Source of the DNA: Acidobacteriota bacterium
GTDB lineage: Bacteria > Actinomycetota > Acidimicrobiia > Spongiisociales > UBA5794
Direction of reading: 5' to 3'
Assembly: GCA_022562055.1 (NCBI GenBank)
Contig: JADFQA010000010.1
Span: 18,652-82,651, forward strand
Length of the DNA: 64,000 nt
Shown in pieces: positions 60,762 to 64,000 of this stretch (within the stretch, counting starts at the first letter, position 1; each line of letters begins with the position of its first letter). The notes beneath the pieces are model-generated. The model had not been told where the DNA came from, searched no databases, and saw nothing but the letters and a program-made list of their open reading frames with translations. The translations under genes and the position numbers were made by a program.

Positions 60762-61544
60762 TCAGTTCTTGAGCAGAGGTTCCATGATCGACCGTGTCAC
60801 TGCCGCCGCCTTGGCAGCATCCGGTAGTGCAGGGTTCCATGAGGAGATCGACGCCGCCACCACACGTTCCGTAGCCGCGAGACGAGCGATCGCAGTCTGC
60901 ACCGCCTCGGCGCCCGGACCTCCGAGTGCCGGGTAGTTGACCGCCGGAAGGTCGGTTGGGTCGACGACATCCACGTCGACGTGCACATAGATCGGTCCGG
61001 GCGGCGGCTCGCTTGCAGCCACGTCGTCAACGGACATCACGGTGAGCCCGGAAGCCGCAATTGCGGCGCCCTCCTTCGGGTCGAGGTCGCGGGCATCGAC
61101 CAGCACTACGCGCTCATCGGGCAGAGGCTTCATCCCCGTTGCCTCGACGATGGTTTGCTCGCCTCTTGCAGTGATCATCGCCAGTGGCATGCCACCGAGA
61201 AAATTCGACTCGGTGGTCTCCCATGTGTTGAAGTCGCCGTGTGCGTCGAACCAATACAAAGTGGGGACGATTCCTTTGCGTTGCAGACCCGCAAGCACCC
61301 CGATCGGCGCGAGACAGTCGCCGGCGTACACAACCGTTGGGCCGCTTGCAGCGACCCGCGTCGCGAGTTCGCCGTACAGGACCGCCATGCGCCTTTGCCC
61401 GATGTCACCGGGCTCTTCCGATCGAAATGGGTCGTCGGAGGAGCCCTCGTCCGGCAGGTCCACAGCGAGAACTTCGGCCGGTTGCGGCACCTCGAAGTCA
61501 TCAAAGAAGCGGCCGACAAAATACGGCACTGAGATGACGTTCAT
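60762..61544 (-). CDS. Arginase/agmatinase-family protein with altered metal site
   Basis: 260 residues of the ureohydrolase fold. The second and third metal motifs are intact: TLYWFDAHGDFNTWETTESN (DAHxD) and IYVHVDVDVVDPTDLPAVN (DxDxxDP). The first, usually GGDHS, reads VYAGDCLAPIGVLAG, so the Mn-binding His is Cys. A form with Cys occurs in some family members of uncertain activity. The substrate cannot be named: arginine, agmatine, formiminoglutamate and guanidino acids are all used by relatives. It converges with acs, 34 bases between stops. Confidence 0.85.
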   Translation of the reverse strand: MNVISVPYFVGRFFDDFEVPQPAEVLAVDLPDEGSSDDPFRSEEPGDIGQRRMAVLYGELATRVAASGPTVVYAGDCLAPIGVLAGLQRKGIVPTLYWFDAHGDFNTWETTESNFLGGMPLAMITARGEQTIVEATGMKPLPDERVVLVDARDLDPKEGAAIAASGLTVMSVDDVAASEPPPGPIYVHVDVDVVDPTDLPAVNYPALGGPGAEAVQTAIARLAATERVVAASISSWNPALPDAAKAAAVTRSIMEPLLKN

Positions 61545-61698
61545 GGGATCACGTTATCGGCGCGACGGGGTGCGTGTTCACCGTCTGAGACTTTTCGCGA
61601 CCGGTCGTGCTGCACGAGTGGATGAGCGGCCCTAGTCATTACAAGACATAAAAGAAACGATTGTTACATTTATGACTGTATAGTGATATCATTGCTTC

Positions 61699-62319
61699 AT
61701 GGACTTTCTTCGGTCTCTCGAATCCCTGGTACCCGGCGTGCAGGGAAGAGTTCTAGCAGTTTTGGTGGAAACCACTGCTGAACTCAACATGCGGACGATT
61801 GCGCGTTTGGCGGACGTCAGTGTGGCCCAGGCATCGCGTGTCCTCCCTCATCTTGTTGATTTGGGCGTGGTAAACCGTCGTGATGTCCCGCCTTCTTCGC
61901 TCTTTCGGCTTGTGCCACAACACGTCATTGCAGGTCCGCTGCTCGCACTCGCCCGACCGAGGGACACGGTGATCGAGGAGATGCGACGGTTCGCCGCCGC
62001 GCTTCCCATTCCCCCATCTTCGGTCGTGGTGTTTGGGTCCTTCGCTCGGGGCGAGGCCGATGCGCAAAGCGACATCGACGCTGTTCTTGTCAGGCCTAAA
62101 GACGTCGAAGCGTCTGACGAGGAATGGCAGGAGTCGATTGAGCAGTGGCAGAGCGCGGTCCGGCGGTTGAGCGGTAATTCGGTGGAAGCTCTCGAGGTGG
62201 GTATCGATGAGATTTCTGCAAGCCTACGGAGCAGGCGACAGATTTGGCGCGACATTCGTCGAGACGGAGTCGTGGTCTACGGTTTGAGCCTCGATGAACT
62301 CGAGAACGATGCCGCCTAG
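61699..62319 (+). CDS. Nucleotidyltransferase (MNT) of a MNT/HEPN pair, with winged helix
   Basis: 206 residues. An N-terminal winged helix (LNMRTIARLADVSVAQASRV, LPHLVDLGVVNRRDV) precedes a minimal nucleotidyltransferase with VVVFGSFARGEADAQSDIDA, the GSxxxG and DxD motif, and LEVGIDEIS near the end. MNT proteins neutralise HEPN RNases by AMPylating them. The DNA-binding part could regulate the operon. The leader (61630-61698) is clearly AT-rich against its surroundings. The stop overlaps the next gene by 11 bases. Confidence 0.85.
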   Translation: MDFLRSLESLVPGVQGRVLAVLVETTAELNMRTIARLADVSVAQASRVLPHLVDLGVVNRRDVPPSSLFRLVPQHVIAGPLLALARPRDTVIEEMRRFAAALPIPPSSVVVFGSFARGEADAQSDIDAVLVRPKDVEASDEEWQESIEQWQSAVRRLSGNSVEALEVGIDEISASLRSRRQIWRDIRRDGVVVYGLSLDELENDAA

Positions 62320-62719
62320 GAATCCGCGGACCAGAGTCGTCACAAGCAGCCAGGTGCGCAGCTATCTCGCCAAAGCTGAGGAATACGTCGCTGCGGCAGC
62401 GGATGAACTTGAGGCCGGTCGGGGAATTGCTGCGACCAGCCTTGCAGTCCACGCTGGGATTAACTCGGCGGACGTCGTGTGTGGGGCAAGGCTGGGAACG
62501 CGAGCGACCGGTCACGACCATGCTCAGGCATTGGAACTCCTCAAACAGGCAGGAAAGGACGGTTCGGAGCTAGGGACGGAACTCCGTCGGCTGCTACCGA
62601 TGAAGACGAAGGCCGAGTACGATTCCGACGACATCCCACTTTCTGCGGCGACCAAGGCGGTAGAAAGAGCCCGACGGTGTGTCGTCATTGCCATCCGGGT
62701 CCAACGATCCTCTCGTTAG
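62309..62719 (+). CDS. HEPN-domain protein, partner of the MNT gene
   Basis: 136 residues, all helical. TSSQVRSYLAKAEEYVAAAA, IAATSLAVHAGINSADVVCG, ARLGTRATGHDHAQALELLK and LLPMKTKAEYDSDDIPLSAA follow the small HEPN pattern; RATGHDHA contains an R-x3-H set comparable to the RNase Rx4-6H motif but one residue shorter, so catalytic function is uncertain. ATG 62309 overlaps the MNT end. The order MNT then HEPN is typical of these toxin-antitoxin systems. Confidence 0.75.
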   Translation: MPPRNPRTRVVTSSQVRSYLAKAEEYVAAAADELEAGRGIAATSLAVHAGINSADVVCGARLGTRATGHDHAQALELLKQAGKDGSELGTELRRLLPMKTKAEYDSDDIPLSAATKAVERARRCVVIAIRVQRSSR

Positions 62720-62762
62720 GTCGGGTACTCGTGTAGAAGCTGGCCCGGTAGCGACATGTTTT

Positions 62763-62778
62763 GGATAGTCCACTATCC
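62763..62778. promoter_or_regulatory. 16-base inverted repeat upstream of the surface-protein gene
   Basis: GGATAGT and ACTATCC are exact reverse complements around two bases, 44 bases after the HEPN stop and 133 bases before the next start. It may be an operator or part of a short terminator; nothing else was seen in this 190-base gap. Confidence 0.3.
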
Positions 62779-62910
62779 TTTACGGAGACGACGTTGTCGG
62801 CACGCGGTGGGTGTTTGCCCTGGCAGTGCCACGATGTCGCTGAAAGTAGATTCGGGGGTCGGTGTCCGCGCTGGACGCAATCCGACGCTGGTTAGGTGGA
62901 GCAGTTTCAT

Positions 62911-64000
62911 ATGTGGACGTTTGTTACTAGGGGAAGCCGCCGTCGCCTGTCGATGACTCTGGCTTTCGTGTTGATCGTGTCGGTACTCACACTCGTCTTC
63001 ACGCCTCCTGCACATGCTGTTCCCGGCGTGACGGTGACGCCAACTTCGGGGACCATTGCTGAGGACGGCGGGATCATGACGTACGACGTAGTATTGGATG
63101 AGCTTCCGAGCGCAGACGTCACGATCTCAATTGCTTTGCCTGGAACCGGCGAAGTGTCATTGGACAAATCTTCCCTGATATTCACATCCACAGATGGGAC
63201 CACTCTTCAGACGGTGACGGTGACAGGTGTTGGTGATGACATCGACGATGGTGATGTGATGTCAACGATCGTGCACACTGCGTCCTCGTTGGACTTGAAC
63301 TACGACGAGATTACGGTTGATTCTGTCGTCGTCACCACCACAGACGATGAAACGGCTGGTGTGACGTTGACGCCGACGTTGGGGAACGCCACGGAGGGTG
63401 GTGCTACGGCGACGTATACGGTGGAGTTGGATTCTGAGCCGATGTTCAACGTGACGGTCACGATTGATGATTCGTCTCCTGATGTCACCGCGGATGTCAC
63501 GGTGCTGGTGTTCACCCCGAGTGAGTGGAATTCGCCGAAGACTGTGGTTGTGACTGCGGTGGACGATGACTTCGTTGAGGATGACGAGTTTCCGAATATC
63601 ACTCATGCCGCGACGTCAGGTGATACGAATTACATCATTCCGGTGGCGGGGACGTTTGCGGTGACGGTGAACGACAACGATTCGGCTGGTGTGATTTTGA
63701 TGCCGACGTCGGGGAGTGTGACTGAGGGTGGTGCGACGGTTACATATACGGTGGAGTTGAGTTCGCAGCCGACGGCTGATGTGATTGTTGCGGTTAATGA
63801 GTCGTCACCGGATATTTCGTTGAGTGTGACGTCTCTTACGTTCACGGCGGGTAACTGGGATACGCCGCGGGATGTGATTGTGACGGCGGTGGACGATGAC
63901 CTTGTTGAGCCTGTTGAGTCCCCGAACGTTACGCATGCCGCAACGTCAGGTGATACGAATTACATCATTCCGGTGGCGGGGACGTTTGCGGTGACGGTGA
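62911..64000 (+). CDS. Secreted repeat protein (Calx-beta-like), cut by the right edge
   Basis: Open from ATG 62911 to the window end, 363 codons with no stop. A signal peptide (about 1-36; MTLAFVLIVSVLTLVFTPPA, cut after AHA) precedes about 110-residue repeats. The units begin GVTVTPTSGTIAEDGG, GVTLTPTLGNATEGGA and GVILMPTSGSVTEGGA, each with a TYxVxLD strand, a LxFTP/FTAGNW turn and TVVVTAVDDDFVEDDE-type acidic calcium-like loop. These resemble Calx-beta or related immunoglobulin-like surface repeats. Units 2 and 3 are close in DNA. ATG 62911 gives a good signal peptide, but no clear ribosome site. The rest of the gene is beyond the window; likely a large cell-surface adhesin. Confidence 0.85.
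   Translation, partial: MWTFVTRGSRRRLSMTLAFVLIVSVLTLVFTPPAHAVPGVTVTPTSGTIAEDGGIMTYDVVLDELPSADVTISIALPGTGEVSLDKSSLIFTSTDGTTLQTVTVTGVGDDIDDGDVMSTIVHTASSLDLNYDEITVDSVVVTTTDDETAGVTLTPTLGNATEGGATATYTVELDSEPMFNVTVTIDDSSPDVTADVTVLVFTPSEWNSPKTVVVTAVDDDFVEDDEFPNITHAATSGDTNYIIPVAGTFAVTVNDNDSAGVILMPTSGSVTEGGATVTYTVELSSQPTADVIVAVNESSPDISLSVTSLTFTAGNWDTPRDVIVTAVDDDLVEPVESPNVTHAATSGDTNYIIPVAGTFAVTV
63604..63670 (+). repeat. Near-identical DNA repeat in the surface-protein gene, copy 1
   Basis: 67 bases are repeated at 63934-64000 with one difference (63612 G, 63942 A). The spacing is 330 bases, exactly one 110-residue protein repeat. The second copy meets the window end, so the match may continue. Confidence 0.9.

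Overview
The window looks like a chromosomal segment of a high-GC actinobacterium, most probably from class Acidimicrobiia. Supporting this are a WhiB regulator, a very large SARP/AfsR-type regulator, a DUF3151 protein, a GlnR-like orphan regulator beside glutamine synthetase genes, methylmalonyl-CoA epimerase with a carboxylase epsilon-like subunit, S-layer-homology repeats of the kind ending in VTRGEMATFLTRAL, and secreted proteins with poly-Thr linkers. No phage, plasmid or CRISPR region was recognised. Most of the window is ordinary core metabolism. The accessory parts are two toxin-antitoxin pairs (50.2-51.8 kb), a nucleotidyltransferase/HEPN pair (61.7-62.7 kb), a sugar-hydrolase gene lodged between hyuA and hyuB (46.0-47.8 kb) and a repeat-rich surface protein that runs off the right edge.

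Layout. 0-2.6 kb: end of methylmalonyl-CoA epimerase, a small carboxylase-like subunit, and a sigma-factor-like gene with a membrane anchor that is split by a one-base frameshift and coupled to an unknown gene. 2.7-6.0 kb (minus): histidine kinase, PHP phosphoesterase, a tiny membrane protein and a lipoprotein cyclophilin. 6.3-8.5 kb: lysC-asd. 8.6-12.5 kb: SRPBCC protein, CNNM/CorC transporter-like protein, stand-alone receiver domain, NfeD-type membrane protease, WhiB. 12.4-15.6 kb (minus): selA-selB for selenocysteine insertion. 15.6-18.8 kb: tightly overlapped fxsA, Nudix, metallo-beta-lactamase and M23 endopeptidase genes, closed by a perfect long hairpin. 19-23.4 kb: SRPBCC-SDR pair divergent from the SARP regulator. 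23.4-29 kb: Mrp ATPase, galE, MOSC, ErpA-like Fe-S carrier, RidA and an ALDH7-type aldehyde dehydrogenase. 29-33.4 kb (minus): 6-phosphogluconate dehydrogenase with a HAD phosphatase, a zinc-ribbon membrane protein and an ABC exporter pair.

34-37.4 kb is a nitrogen-assimilation locus: glnA-glnR on the minus strand and glnII on the plus strand, with a direct-repeat array matching a GlnR box between them. 38.6-42 kb is a pterin cluster: a FolM-like reductase, folB, a folK-folE fusion and moaA. 42.2-43.9 kb holds a LysM protein, a membrane-anchored unknown and a Nfu N-domain protein. 44-49.6 kb is hyuA/hyuB, interrupted by an oppositely oriented GH13 alpha-glucosidase with a LacI-type operator and what looks like the C-terminal remnant of a sugar ABC permease. 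52-56.6 kb: secreted small protein, acetyltransferase, fused 2-oxoacid dehydrogenase E1, conserved unknown. 56.6-57.1 kb: tRNA-Phe, tRNA-Asp and tRNA-Glu, with a duplicated 3' end of the tRNA-Phe gene. 57.2-61.5 kb: SLH surface protein, acetyl-CoA synthetase and an arginase-family protein.

All starts were chosen by reading start codons, Shine-Dalgarno sequences, overlaps and family N-termini by eye. No database search was possible, so family assignments rest on remembered motifs.
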